A DNA stretch of 64,000 bases from Bin87 sp963666865 (GCA_963666865.1 OY763072.1:4154001-4218000), one strand, 5' to 3'. Positions 8,795 through 17,533 are shown, counted from the first letter of the stretch. Notes: generated by a model from the letters alone, not told the origin. Translations and numbers: made by a program.

Positions 8795-9727
8795 CTACAC
8801 TTGCCGCTGCTTCGGATCCAGCCGGTCCCGCAGCCAGTCGCCCAGCAGGTTCATGCTGAGCACCACCAGCATGATGGCCAGGCCGGGCAGCAGGGAGACC
8901 CACCAGCCCTTTTCCGAGGCCACCAGCTCGCGCCCGTCGGCAACCATCAGGCCCCAGGCCGGGTTGGGGCGCGGCACGCCGGCGCCCAGGAAGCTCAGGG
9001 TGCTCTCCAGGATGATGACGAACCCTACCTGCAGGGTCGCCAGCACCACCAGGCTGTTGAACACGTTGGGCAGGACATGGCGCACCATTATCCTGCGGTG
9101 GGACGACCCGGCCACCTGGGCACGGGAGATGTAGTCCTGCACCCGCACCGCCAATGTCTCGCCACGAGCCAGCCGAGCATAACGGGACCATAAAAGCACC
9201 ACGATTACGGCAATGACCGTGCTGGTGCGCGGACCCAACGATGCAACCAGCACCAGTCCCAGCAAGATAATAGGTATCGATAATGATATGTCCACCAATC
9301 GCATGATGAGCGCGTCAACCCAACCACCCCAATAGCCGGCGGTGATGCCCAACGCCGTGCCGATGATGCCGCTGACCACAATGGCGATCATGGCGATGAT
9401 GACCGAAATGCGGCTGCCGTAGATGATGCGAGTCAGGATGTCCCGCCCCACCTTGTCGGTGCCGAGGATATGCTCCATGCTCCCGTCCGGATGCCACGCC
9501 GGCGGGGACAGCCGATTGCCGAGACTGCCCCGAGTGGGGTCGTGGGGCGCGATCTGATTGGCGAAGATGGCCGGGATCACCAGCACTATGAGCAGAATGA
9601 GTATGGGAAACAGCGGGAGCCGTCGGGCCTCGGAGAGGACGACGCTCAGGCGTGAACGACCGTCATCGAGGGCCGCGACCTGCTCCTCGGCGGCGGGAAC
9701 CGGGCTGGTACGGTTTTCGGCGGCCAT
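8795..9727 (-). CDS. Peptide ABC transporter permease, DppC type
   Basis: One of the two membrane subunits of a peptide/nickel-type importer. The cytoplasmic N-terminus (residues 1-38) leads into helix 1 (LFPILILLIVLVIPAIFA). Then come the periplasmic loop typical of DppC (HILGTDKVGRDILTRIIYGS), four to five further helices, and the EAA coupling loop (YISRAQVAGSSHRRIMVRHVLPN) that contacts the ATPase. 310 aa is normal. Start ATG 9727 is preceded by AGAGGAG. The DppB-like gene ends 14 nt upstream, so the two are translated from one message. No ATP-binding subunit is encoded in this operon; the only one in the window is at 42590. Confidence 0.93.
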   Translation of the reverse strand: MAAENRTSPVPAAEEQVAALDDGRSRLSVVLSEARRLPLFPILILLIVLVIPAIFANQIAPHDPTRGSLGNRLSPPAWHPDGSMEHILGTDKVGRDILTRIIYGSRISVIIAMIAIVVSGIIGTALGITAGYWGGWVDALIMRLVDISLSIPIILLGLVLVASLGPRTSTVIAVIVVLLWSRYARLARGETLAVRVQDYISRAQVAGSSHRRIMVRHVLPNVFNSLVVLATLQVGFVIILESTLSFLGAGVPRPNPAWGLMVADGRELVASEKGWWVSLLPGLAIMLVVLSMNLLGDWLRDRLDPKQRQV

Positions 9728-9741
9728 GTCAGCTTTCTCCT

Positions 9742-10662
9742 CTAACTGTACCGGATGCGCGGGTCCACGTAGGCGTAGGCGATGTCCACCAGCAGGTTGG
9801 CCGTGATGTACACCGCGCAGAACACGATGACCACCGCCTGAATCACCGGAAAGTCGCGAGCGATGGTGCTGTCCACCGCCAGCAGACCCACGCCGGGCCA
9901 GGCGAAAACGAACTCAATACTGACGCTGCCCACCATCAGGGAGCCCAGTATCAGCGCAAAATAGGTGAAGGGCGCGATGGCGGCGTTGCGCAGGCAGTGC
10001 TTCCACACCACCTTATTTTCTGATACTCCCTTGATGCGCGCCAGTTTGACGTACTCGGTGTCCAGTACGTCCAGCATGGACGAGCGCACCAGCCGCATCA
10101 GCGCGGCCACCTGGAACCAGCCGATGGACAGCGCCGGCAGTATGTACGACCCGATGCCGGCCTTGCCCGAGGTGGGCACCAGTTCCAGGTTGACGGCGAA
10201 GATCCACATCAGCACCAGACCCAGCCAGAAAGCCGGCAGGGATTGTCCCGTCAGCGCCAGCACCTTGCCCACGTAGTCAAAGATGGTGTCTTTCTTCACC
10301 GCAGACAACACGCCCACCGGCACTGCGATCAGGGTAGCCACGGCTAACGCGAGGCCGGCCAGTTGGGCAGTGGCGGGCAACCGGCTGAACACCAGCTTGA
10401 TGGCCTGCTGATCCCGGTGCTTGATTGACTCTCCGAAATCACCTTTCAGCGCGTTGCCGAGGAACTTGAAGTACTGAATATAGATCGGCTTATCCAACCC
10501 CCAAGCCGCCCGGACTCGCTCGGCGTCCTCCACCGTGGCCTCCAGCGGCAGCAGCACGTCCAGCGGATCGCCGGCGATGCGGGCCAGGCTGAATACGATT
10601 ACGGTCAGCACCAGCAGGGCCAGGATGGACTGGACGATCCGTATCAGTATGTATCGTTGCAC
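9742..10662 (-). CDS. Peptide ABC transporter permease, DppB type
   Basis: The partner permease. MQRYILIRIVQSILALLVLT is the standard DppB start with helix 1. IAGDPLDVLL and GLDKPIYIQYFKFLGNALKGDFGES are the family's long periplasmic loop, and the EAA loop is YVKLARIKGVSENKVVWKHC. Six helices are expected. 306 aa. The start is GTG 10662 with a weak AGGT upstream. A 28-bp palindrome lies between this gene and the binding-protein gene that precedes it on the same strand. Confidence 0.93.
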   Translation of the reverse strand: MQRYILIRIVQSILALLVLTVIVFSLARIAGDPLDVLLPLEATVEDAERVRAAWGLDKPIYIQYFKFLGNALKGDFGESIKHRDQQAIKLVFSRLPATAQLAGLALAVATLIAVPVGVLSAVKKDTIFDYVGKVLALTGQSLPAFWLGLVLMWIFAVNLELVPTSGKAGIGSYILPALSIGWFQVAALMRLVRSSMLDVLDTEYVKLARIKGVSENKVVWKHCLRNAAIAPFTYFALILGSLMVGSVSIEFVFAWPGVGLLAVDSTIARDFPVIQAVVIVFCAVYITANLLVDIAYAYVDPRIRYS

Positions 10663-10681
10663 GGTTCGCTACCTTTTTGGT

Positions 10682-10709
10682 GTAGGGGCGACGCATGCGT
10701 CGCCCCTAC
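10682..10709. repeat. 28-bp palindrome, family 1 (CGCATGCG core)
   Basis: Outer arms GTAGGGGCGA/TCGCCCCTAC as in other copies, but the core is CGCATGCG. It is 24 nt past the stop of binding protein B and 19 nt before the start of the permease gene, so it lies between the two cistrons. Confidence 0.95.
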
Positions 10710-10733
10710 GGTCGAGGTTGCCGGTGCGGCGTC

Positions 10734-12590
10734 CTACTGGGCCGTGGTGATGTACTCGGTGTGGGTGATTGCGGTGTTGATGTTGCCGGGCCAGATGAAC
10801 TCGCCGACCTCGCCGGGGTTGATGGCGATCTGGCTGGGCAGCCAGATGATGGGTACCTCGGCGTACAGGTCGAACTTGATGTCGCCGGCTTGCTGCAAAG
10901 CGTTGGCCTTGACCTCCGGATTGACGGCGGTGATGGCTTCCGCGTACAGTTCATCGAGTTTGGGGTCGGGAACTATGCGCTGGAACCCTTCGGGGCCGCT
11001 GACGTTGTAGAAGCGCAGGGTTACCTCGGCCGGGCGCATGGTGCCGCGGATGGGCGCGATGGTCCCATGGGTCTTGCCGGGGCGATAGAAGTCGGCGCGG
11101 AAGCGGGCCCACTCCATCTCCTCGGCCTGAACGTCGATGCCGATGTCGCCCAGATAGGTTAGAGCGGCCTCGGCCATGGGGATCATTTCGGGCACGCCGG
11201 AGAGCTGGGTGATGACCATCTTCAGCGGGTATCCTTCGTGTCCCGATTCCGTGATCAACTCCCGGGCGCGGTCGGGGTCGAAGGCGTACTTTTCGTCAAA
11301 CTCCTCGGACCAGCGCGGGTTCCAACCGGGCAGGCTGGGGTGGAAACCCCAAACGGGATGGGGCGATCCGAACCCGCTGAACAGTTCCTGGTTGATTTCC
11401 TCACGGTTGATGGCCCGGTTAATGGCCTCCCTGACCCGTACGTCCAGGTGGGGGTCCGAGGGGTCGTGGTAGGGGCTGAGCGGGGAATAGATGCCGCCCA
11501 TGACGAAGGCAACCTGGATGGAGGGCAGTTCGCTTTCCACGATTATCATGCCGCCATCCTTGGCCTCGGTGTGCAGGTCGCGGTTGACCTCGGCAATCTG
11601 CACCTGGTTGGTGAGCAGGTTGGCCAAACGCGTGGCCGGCTCAGGCGTATTGATCTGTTCCAGCTCAGACCAGAATGGGGTCTGACGCCAGTGCTCTTCG
11701 ACGCGGGAGTAGAGGACGTTGCCGCCCACGCCCAGCTGCCGGCTCTCGAACTGCCAGGGGCCGTTGCCGGCCGGCTTGTCGATGTAGCCCTGCTCGCCCT
11801 CGGCGTCCCATTGGTCCTTGCTGTAGATGAAAAGGTTGCCCTGTTGCGCCGACACCACAAAGTCCATGGACGCTTCAGGGCGCAGCAGATTGAACTCCAC
11901 GGTGTAGTCGTCCACGACGCGGATATTCTCAAAGAGTTCATCCGGCGTCTGGCCGAACAGCCCGCGGAACAGGCCGGTATCGGTGGCGATGGCTTCTTCG
12001 CCGATAATCAGGGCCGCGGAATGGGGGACGTCATGGGCAGTGAACTCGCCCCAATCGCCGTGGAAGGGGACATCCTCCCGGAGGCGAAATACCCACTGGG
12101 TTCCGTCGGGCTTGGACAGCTCCCATTCGGTGGCCAACCCGGGCTGCAACGAACCGTCGAAGCGGTCGGTATGCACCAGCGGGTCGGCGAAGGGACGAAC
12201 CTGGGCGTTGGCCGAGGTGGTGGTGCCCAGCCAACCGCGCACCAACTCCTGCACCGGCGGGGTGACCGCGATGCGAAGCCGACCACCCACCACCGCGGAC
12301 TGCTGCGCAGCGGACGGGGTGTTGGTGGGCCGAGGGGTGGCGGTAGCGATGACGGGAGCAACCGTCGCCGCGGGTTGGGCGGGTTGGCTCTGCGGTTGGG
12401 CCGGGGCCGATTGGGCCGCCGGGGCCTCGGTTGCCGCCGGCGCGGCCGCCTGTTGCTGCTGCTGCGATGCGGCGGCGGGCTGTTGGGCGGGAGCGGCCGG
12501 AGCCGGCTCCTCGGCGGCTCCGCCGCAGGCAATTCCGACCATCAGAAGCAACGATGCGGTGATGGTCAGCGCGATGGTGGGTTTCAGCAC
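10734..12590 (-). CDS. Peptide/nickel-type ABC transporter substrate-binding lipoprotein (SBP family 5), paralog B
   Basis: First gene of the SBP-DppB-DppC operon. Start GTG 12590 has AGGAGG 5 nt upstream. A signal peptide of ~23 residues ends at Cys (VGIACGG). The long Ala/Gln/Pro linker ends ATPRPTNTPSAAQQS, and the family-5 domain follows (FRLREDVPFHGDWGEFTAHD, VREAINRAINREEIN, VPIIWLPSQIAINP). 618 aa. It is a near-copy of paralog A: the same linker end and nearly the same C-terminal 60 residues (TAITHTEYITTAQ versus TSFTHTEYVTVAE). The pair is therefore a local gene duplication around the permease genes, and ligand preference could have diverged. Confidence 0.93.
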   Translation of the reverse strand: MLKPTIALTITASLLLMVGIACGGAAEEPAPAAPAQQPAAASQQQQQAAAPAATEAPAAQSAPAQPQSQPAQPAATVAPVIATATPRPTNTPSAAQQSAVVGGRLRIAVTPPVQELVRGWLGTTTSANAQVRPFADPLVHTDRFDGSLQPGLATEWELSKPDGTQWVFRLREDVPFHGDWGEFTAHDVPHSAALIIGEEAIATDTGLFRGLFGQTPDELFENIRVVDDYTVEFNLLRPEASMDFVVSAQQGNLFIYSKDQWDAEGEQGYIDKPAGNGPWQFESRQLGVGGNVLYSRVEEHWRQTPFWSELEQINTPEPATRLANLLTNQVQIAEVNRDLHTEAKDGGMIIVESELPSIQVAFVMGGIYSPLSPYHDPSDPHLDVRVREAINRAINREEINQELFSGFGSPHPVWGFHPSLPGWNPRWSEEFDEKYAFDPDRARELITESGHEGYPLKMVITQLSGVPEMIPMAEAALTYLGDIGIDVQAEEMEWARFRADFYRPGKTHGTIAPIRGTMRPAEVTLRFYNVSGPEGFQRIVPDPKLDELYAEAITAVNPEVKANALQQAGDIKFDLYAEVPIIWLPSQIAINPGEVGEFIWPGNINTAITHTEYITTAQ

Positions 12591-12772
12591 TTTTCCCTCC
12601 TAAATAGATCCCGGTTGTCGGCGGACTCTGAATCGGTTCTCGCGTCCAGATTCGGATTGTTTAGATTAGGGGCGCATTATATGTGAAATTTTCAACGAAT
12701 GCACTTGACGTCAACGGGCAAGGTGGCATCCCGGTTTAAAGGGTTTGGTTCCGTTGGCGTCTCCAGCCCAAA

Positions 12773-12800
12773 GTAGGGGCGAATGATTATTCGCCCCTAC
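12773..12800. repeat. 28-bp palindrome, family 1 (AT-type core)
   Basis: Arms GTAGGGGCGAAT/ATTCGCCCCTAC. It is 54 nt past the stop codon of the DUF3800-like gene (minus strand). The rest of the 264-bp gap up to binding protein B shows nothing else. Confidence 0.95.
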
Positions 12801-12854
12801 CCAAGGAGACCTCTAAATTGCAAATATAGCGCCGTCCCGTTTCCAGGGAGCCGT

Positions 12855-13625
12855 CTAATCAAACTGATAAGGATAGATGACCTGGATGACACGGCCGTCG
12901 CGCAGGGCGTCGAAGTAGCCGTGTGCCGCCGCGGGTTGCTGGAGCCAGCGCCGGATAATGTAGGCGCACAGCGAGGCCAGTTGACCGCCCACGCTGGTAG
13001 CCGCCGGCGCAATCAGCAGGTCGTCGTAGATGTTCGGGTTGACGGAGTCGTTTTCGTCACTGAGAAATTCGGCCAACGCCAACGGTATCGAAGGCGTGTC
13101 GGAGCCGGCCATCAGCATGGCGTAGTCGTTGACGTCCCATACCGACTGCATGATGTCGTCGGGGTTCATCTGGGCCATCACGTTCTCGTCCAGGAACATG
13201 GTCAGGGCCAGGAGCAAGCGGCTGAAGGCCAATCTCGAGGGATCGTTGTCGCCGTGCAGGGAATTGCCCTCGGTGGCGCGGGCCTGCCGGTACTCTTCCT
13301 TGTTGATATACGACACCAGCAGCGGCGTTTCCCGGCGGATGAGAATGCTCAGGCAGTCCTGGATCAGTTCACCGCGTTGTTCCGGGCGCCAGGACCGGAA
13401 ATGGCCGCGACCCTGGTAGAGGTCGGCGGGACGCAGCTGCGCCGGCACGCCGTCAGCGCCGGGAGGCGCGCCAAAGTGCCGGCGCACCAGGGCGTCGTAC
13501 TCGCCGGTCATCGATATGTACTGGTTCTCTTGCACCAGCAGTCCGGCGTGGACGTGGTGAGGCTGGCTCGGGTCGTCGGCGCTGAGGCCGGTCAGGCCGG
13601 ATTCGCTGAGAAAAACCAGGTACAT
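12855..13625 (-). CDS. DUF3800-like protein with altered active-site motifs
   Basis: 256 aa. The opening MYLVFLSESG matches the first strand of DUF3800 proteins, whose conserved form is 'DESG'. Near the end VGGQLASLCAYIIRRW matches the 'QLADl.ay..rr' helix. In both places the family's acidic residue is replaced by Ser (S7 for Asp; QLAS for QLAD). DUF3800 has an RNase H-like fold, so this copy may be catalytically inactive or work differently. The middle (residues ~60-190) has no motif I recognise. The start ATG 13625 has a weak AGGAGG-like site. Downstream (3') is a 28-bp palindrome; upstream on the same strand is L25. Confidence 0.6.
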   Translation of the reverse strand: MYLVFLSESGLTGLSADDPSQPHHVHAGLLVQENQYISMTGEYDALVRRHFGAPPGADGVPAQLRPADLYQGRGHFRSWRPEQRGELIQDCLSILIRRETPLLVSYINKEEYRQARATEGNSLHGDNDPSRLAFSRLLLALTMFLDENVMAQMNPDDIMQSVWDVNDYAMLMAGSDTPSIPLALAEFLSDENDSVNPNIYDDLLIAPAATSVGGQLASLCAYIIRRWLQQPAAAHGYFDALRDGRVIQVIYPYQFD

Positions 13626-13680
13626 CGTAGCCTCCTGGGGCGGGGGACGGCGTGGTTTCGGGTGGGCCGGACTTGGTATC

Positions 13681-13709
13681 GTAGGGGCAGGTTTGAAACC
13701 TGCCCCTGC
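13681..13709. repeat. Palindrome, family 1 variant (AGGTTTGAAACCT core)
   Basis: GTAGGGGCAGGTTT followed by GAAACCTGCCCCTGC. The outer arm is the family-1 arm (one end base changed) and the core is different but still self-complementary. It ends 3 nt after the L25 stop codon. Confidence 0.85.
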
Positions 13710-13712
13710 AAG

Positions 13713-14021
13713 TTACGACGCAACAGTGCGGAGATCCACGTGGAGGACATCGCCGGTGCGCGGCTCCCACTGGATTTCCGACGGCACCGCCGAATATTCG
13801 TTGGATTCGCCGGCGATGGTAACGCGCAGGGGCTGGCCGTACTCGCCGCCGGCGCGGCTGATGGCCTGGAGCAGGGTACGGGCATCGCACTGCAAAGCGC
13901 GGGATTCGACACCCCGCCCATAGAGATGAACGGGCACGATACCGGCCCGACGCAGCGCTTTGACCTTCTTGCCCAAAGTAGTGCGCGTTTCAAGTTGGAC
14001 GGAAGCCGCCGGGGTAGTCAT
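13713..14021 (-). CDS. rplY: Ribosomal protein bL25 (short, single-domain form)
   Basis: Binds 5S rRNA in the large ribosomal subunit. Residues ~7-100 have the L25 pattern: LETRTTLGKKVKALRRAGIVPVHLYG at the N-terminus (slightly diverged) and PSEIQWEPRTGDVLHVDL at the C-terminus. At 102 aa it is the short form without the CTC C-terminal domain. Start ATG 14021 is chosen because an AGGAG lies 9 nt upstream; the 14 codons before it in the same frame do not look like L25. Ribosomal proteins are rarely next to DUF3800-like genes, so the neighbourhood says little. Confidence 0.85.
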   Translation of the reverse strand: MTTPAASVQLETRTTLGKKVKALRRAGIVPVHLYGRGVESRALQCDARTLLQAISRAGGEYGQPLRVTIAGESNEYSAVPSEIQWEPRTGDVLHVDLRTVAS

Positions 14022-14173
14022 GGTAATTTGGAACTCCTGGGAGCGGATGGACGCGGGGTTCACTCACCCGCACTGTGAGCGCATATCATAGCATATAGGG
14101 TAACGGGCGTCTTTTGGCTATTTATCCGCGCAATCGACAAGCTAAACAAAAATTTTGTGGTTGCCGCGTTCAG

Positions 14174-14179
14174 TATAAT
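14174..14179 (+). promoter_or_regulatory. Candidate -10 box (TATAAT)
   Basis: Perfect TATAAT in an AT-rich spacer 54 nt before the 14234 gene, with only a poor T-rich -35 region (no TTGACA). Suggestive only. Confidence 0.3.
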
Positions 14180-14233
14180 CACGCCTGATTAATGATATGA
14201 CATCCTAACCGGGCAGATTGGCGGAGCGTTGCT

Positions 14234-14527
14234 ATGGAAGTACAAATCAGAGATGGGGCGGCCTTGAGCCGCGTGTCCCCTGCCATGTTGTGCGCTTACC
14301 TCAAAGCCCACGGGTGGGTCCATGAGCAAACCTGGCGCAACCGGATTATGGTGTGGTCAACTACCCAGCGCGATGGAAGTGTCCGGGAGGTTCTGGTGCC
14401 ATTGCGGGATCAGTCTGATACTTACGCTGTGCGAATTTCGGAAGCGGTTTCGCTTTTCGCCGATATCGAGCAACGCTCCCAGATTGATATCTATCACGAA
14501 TTGATTGGCACCGGGGATGTTACCTAG
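14234..14527 (+). CDS. Conserved hypothetical protein, 97 aa
   Basis: The opening VQIRDGAALSRVSPAMLCAYL and the closing FADIEQRSQIDIYHELIG resemble small proteins seen in actinobacteria and other GC-rich genomes, often near restriction genes, with a central VLVPLRDQSDTYAVRISEAV. No membrane segment or catalytic motif is present. GGAG 7 nt before ATG 14234 supports the start. It converges on the SacI-like endonuclease gene, with 57 nt between the stops, so it may belong to the same defence neighbourhood. Function unknown. Confidence 0.6.
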   Translation: MEVQIRDGAALSRVSPAMLCAYLKAHGWVHEQTWRNRIMVWSTTQRDGSVREVLVPLRDQSDTYAVRISEAVSLFADIEQRSQIDIYHELIGTGDVT

Positions 14528-14584
14528 CGAGACGTGCAAGCGAAGCTAATCCTTGATGCACGCTGTCATAAAGGGCCGGTACAT

Positions 14585-15706
14585 TCACAGGTCGCGCAGC
14601 AATTGCTGCCAAGCCAACTTATGCGCCGGCTGTGTAACCCGGTCGTTTAATTCCTTGCCCACCGCGGTCAGAAACTGAGCGCGACTTCCTTCACCGGCTA
14701 TGGTCAGCACAACGCGCACCATGGTTTCGATTTCCAACTGGTAAATGTTGACGCCCAACCCGAACTCCCTATGCACCCTTTCGGCAATTGCCGCGTCGTC
14801 AACTTGAGGCGTCACATTGGCGAAAAGCACTTCGGTTACATCGCTTCGTCTGGCTTTACTGATAGCCGTATCCACGTCCTGGAGCGTGACAGTGCGGTCT
14901 TTCACTTCCACTGCGAATACCAGTCTGTCGCCATCATAGCAGGCAACATCCCCCGGCCGGTCGCCGGCGGCGTCCGCTTCGTTGATGGCTTGCCTTACCA
15001 CACGGTCGAAAATGCCGAACCGCTGGCCGATTGTTCGCATCAATGAAGCCACTATAATTTGCGGCCGTTCACCGCCGCTGGGTTCTGCGATATAGGCAGC
15101 CACCAAGTTTGCGGCAACGTCCAGGGATATACGTTGTGGTACGTCAAACTGGACGAGCAACTCGTTGTACTGCCGAACCAGGGACGCCAAACACAAACGC
15201 AATTGGGTTTCCGTATATTCCGGGTCATTTCGTTCCTGTACCGTCTGAAGCACTGCCAATAATCTATCCCAAAGAGGTCGGTTGCGTCGTGGTTCGTACC
15301 CGGCGTCTAGACGAGGACGCCGCAAGGGGTTATTGACATAGGGATCGGGACTGGTGCCGAGAACCTGCCCGGCTTCCGCTACCCAAGGTACGACATAGGC
15401 TTGGCAGAAGCTTCTGGCATCCCAGCGGCCGGCGGCCTCGGCGGTGTCAGCCTCTCCACGCTGGATGCTCAAAGCATCTCGCCTGTGGTCGGCCAGCTTG
15501 CCTAGCAGTTGAGTCAGCAAGGCATAGCGGATGCTCACTACATCGCAATTGATTAGCTCTTCAACGCTATCATCAACCTGGGGCTCAGTCTCCGCCAACG
15601 CGGCCAGCCACATGGCCCGTAATAGCTCCAAAGGGGACGGCGGCCCCGCCGTCGCGTCAGGCGCTATGTCATCAGGGTTTTGCATAGCGGTTCGTAATTC
15701 ATCCAT
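14585..15706 (-). CDS. SacI-family type II restriction endonuclease
   Basis: 373 aa. A PD-(D/E)xK nuclease core is visible: D253 in DRPGDVACYDG, then E267-V-K269 in RLVFAVEVKD. The surrounding TLQDVDTAISKARRSDVTEVLF is characteristic of the SacI restriction endonuclease family. The N-terminal two thirds are helical and probably carry specificity and dimer contacts. The start codon region overlaps the upstream methyltransferase gene by 43 nt; ATG 15706 or ATG 15685 could be used. Methyltransferase first and nuclease second on one transcript fits a type II system, with modification made before cutting. The recognition site cannot be read from sequence. Confidence 0.75.
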   Translation of the reverse strand: MDELRTAMQNPDDIAPDATAGPPSPLELLRAMWLAALAETEPQVDDSVEELINCDVVSIRYALLTQLLGKLADHRRDALSIQRGEADTAEAAGRWDARSFCQAYVVPWVAEAGQVLGTSPDPYVNNPLRRPRLDAGYEPRRNRPLWDRLLAVLQTVQERNDPEYTETQLRLCLASLVRQYNELLVQFDVPQRISLDVAANLVAAYIAEPSGGERPQIIVASLMRTIGQRFGIFDRVVRQAINEADAAGDRPGDVACYDGDRLVFAVEVKDRTVTLQDVDTAISKARRSDVTEVLFANVTPQVDDAAIAERVHREFGLGVNIYQLEIETMVRVVLTIAGEGSRAQFLTAVGKELNDRVTQPAHKLAWQQLLRDL

Positions 15707-16515
15707 AAGGATTCTTGCCGCGGCTGTCGCACCGAGTGGCAGTTCTTTTCCGGCGCGTCCACCCTATGCCAGTCGGCGTACAGCGCATCGTACAGTTCGC
15801 AGCGGTAGCCGGATACGGCGGCGCGGCCTTTGATGCCATGCAGCAGTCCGGCCAGTTCGGTATGCTCGGCGTCGGTCATTTCACCGTAGTAGGCGTGCTT
15901 GTCGCCGCGGGCGTCGTGGACATAGGGCGGGTCCAGGTAGAACAAAGTTTCCGGAGTATCGTAGCGTTGGACGACTTCCAGGGCAGGGGCATTATCAATC
16001 TGGACGCGCATCAGCCGGTCGATAATGGGCGGCAGGCCCTCGATTGCGCCCAGCCAGCGGGATACGGCGCCGGCCATCCCGGAGCGCGAAGTAAGAATGC
16101 ACTGCGCCCAGCGGCCTTCTGATGAAGTCTGGGCCAGTCCGGTCCGGGTCTGGCGGGCCCGAACGTAAAAACGGCGGGCCCGCTCCACATTGTCTATGCC
16201 CGGCTCAGGGGTACAAGCTAACGCCAGCTCTTCACGGGAGAAAGGGGTCAGCGCAATATCTTTGAGCAGGCATTGTCCATTTTCCGGGTGCCGGAGGGTA
16301 GCGAAAAAATTGACCAGTTCGGAATCCAAGTCGTTGTAGGTTTCCACCGGCGCCGGCTCCCGGTTGATGAGTACCGCCGCCGAGCCGCCGAATACGTCGC
16401 AAAAATGCGTGGCGTCGTTGGGCAGGTTGGGCAACAAAAAGTCCAAGTGGCTGAACTTGCCACCGTACCAACCGAAAGCGATTTTCTTGCGGCGTTGGTT
16501 TTTGTACCGGGCCAT
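15664..16515 (-). CDS. DNA adenine-N6 methyltransferase (D12 class)
   Basis: Protects host DNA from the adjacent nuclease. The AdoMet-binding region is WYGGK (residues 16-20) and DVFGGSAAV (40-48). The catalytic motif IV is DPPY at 195-198. This order (GGK, FGGS, DPPY) is that of Dam/DpnM-like D12 methylases. 283 aa is normal. Start ATG 16515 has AGGAGG 7 nt upstream; the longer frame upstream is unsupported. The gene ends inside the endonuclease gene, so the pair is probably translationally coupled. Confidence 0.9.
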   Translation of the reverse strand: MARYKNQRRKKIAFGWYGGKFSHLDFLLPNLPNDATHFCDVFGGSAAVLINREPAPVETYNDLDSELVNFFATLRHPENGQCLLKDIALTPFSREELALACTPEPGIDNVERARRFYVRARQTRTGLAQTSSEGRWAQCILTSRSGMAGAVSRWLGAIEGLPPIIDRLMRVQIDNAPALEVVQRYDTPETLFYLDPPYVHDARGDKHAYYGEMTDAEHTELAGLLHGIKGRAAVSGYRCELYDALYADWHRVDAPEKNCHSVRQPRQESLWMNYEPLCKTLMT

Positions 16516-16564
16516 TCTCCGGCCTCCTGGGAGTGTGTTTCGGATTGTCATACCACGATAGATC

Positions 16565-17533
16565 CTAAAAATTGGCGCAGGCTTCCATCGGCTCCCCACA
16601 CAACCCCGCTACCAAGTTCCTCGCCGCCAGTTTCATGGTATTCAACCGCGTGGGCAGGGCGGCGCTGCCGATATGCGGGGTTATGACCAGGTTGTCCAGG
16701 GTGAGCAGCGGGTCGTTGGGGGCGATGGGTTCGGGGGCGGTTACGTCCAGGGCGGCGCGGGCGATTTGGCCGTCGCGCAGGGCTTCGTAGAGGGCCGCCG
16801 GGTCCACCACCGGGCCGCGGGAAACGTTGATGAGGATACCCGACGGCTTCATCATCGCCAGCTGGGGCGCGCTGATGAGGTGATGGGTTTGAGGGGTCAA
16901 GGGCACGCTCAACATGACGAAATCGGCCTGGGCCAGCAACTCCTCAAACTCCACGTAGCGCACGCCGTACTCCGCTTCAGCGTCGGGGTAGCGCGTGCGT
17001 GAGTGGTAGATGATGTCCATGTCGAAGCCCCGGGCGCGTCGGGCAATCTCACGCCCGATCTGGCCCAGGCCGACGATGCCCAGGCAGGCGCCATGAACAT
17101 CCTGCCCCAGCCAATGGGTGGGGTGAAACTGGATCTCCCAGCCGCCGGAGCGAACCCAGCGTTCGCTCTCCGCAGTACGCCGCGCTGCGCCCAGCAACAG
17201 GGCAAAGGCCAGATCGGCCGTCGATTTCGCCAGCACGCCCGGCGTATAGCCCACCGGGATGCCCCGGCGAGTGGCCTCGGCAACGTCCACGTTGTCCAGT
17301 CCCACCGCCAGCTGGCTGATGACGCGCAGGTTGGGCGCGGCGTCCAGGAGCGTGGCGTCCACCCGGTCCATGATGGTGGTGAGAATGCCGTCAGCGTCGG
17401 CGGCCAGGCGGCGCAACTCCTCCGCCGAGGGCGGCGCTTCCTCCGGCCAGACCGTTACATCGGCGGCCTCGCGGATGATGTCCAACGCCGGCGGGAGCAG
17501 GGTTCGGGTAACCAGGGCTTTGTGCTGGGGCAT
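16565..17533 (-). CDS. D-isomer-specific 2-hydroxyacid dehydrogenase (glyoxylate/hydroxypyruvate reductase-like)
   Basis: Interconverts a 2-hydroxy acid and a 2-keto acid with NAD(P)H. Cofactor loop GLGQIG is at residues 155-160. The catalytic set is R239 (NVSRGPVVD), E268 (DVTAPEPI) and H287 (TPHIGSA). 322 aa matches the family. The usual nucleotide-selecting acid after the beta-2 strand is replaced by HSRTR, which favours NADP(H), as in glyoxylate/hydroxypyruvate reductases (inference). ATG 17533 is the start. It is divergent from the RraA-like gene at 17730, and the two share a 196-bp intergenic region that could hold both promoters. Confidence 0.92.
   Translation of the reverse strand: MPQHKALVTRTLLPPALDIIREAADVTVWPEEAPPSAEELRRLAADADGILTTIMDRVDATLLDAAPNLRVISQLAVGLDNVDVAEATRRGIPVGYTPGVLAKSTADLAFALLLGAARRTAESERWVRSGGWEIQFHPTHWLGQDVHGACLGIVGLGQIGREIARRARGFDMDIIYHSRTRYPDAEAEYGVRYVEFEELLAQADFVMLSVPLTPQTHHLISAPQLAMMKPSGILINVSRGPVVDPAALYEALRDGQIARAALDVTAPEPIAPNDPLLTLDNLVITPHIGSAALPTRLNTMKLAARNLVAGLCGEPMEACANF

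Noticed and set aside
11238..12686. 482-aa plus-strand open frame opposite binding protein B
   Set aside because: Antisense to a clear gene, composition is Gly/Arg/Val-rich with no motif; such shadows arise from high GC at codon third positions.
13453..13993. Minus-strand open frames over 13453-13993 (145 and 133 aa)
   Set aside because: Out-of-frame shadows of the DUF3800-like and L25 genes reading through a palindrome.
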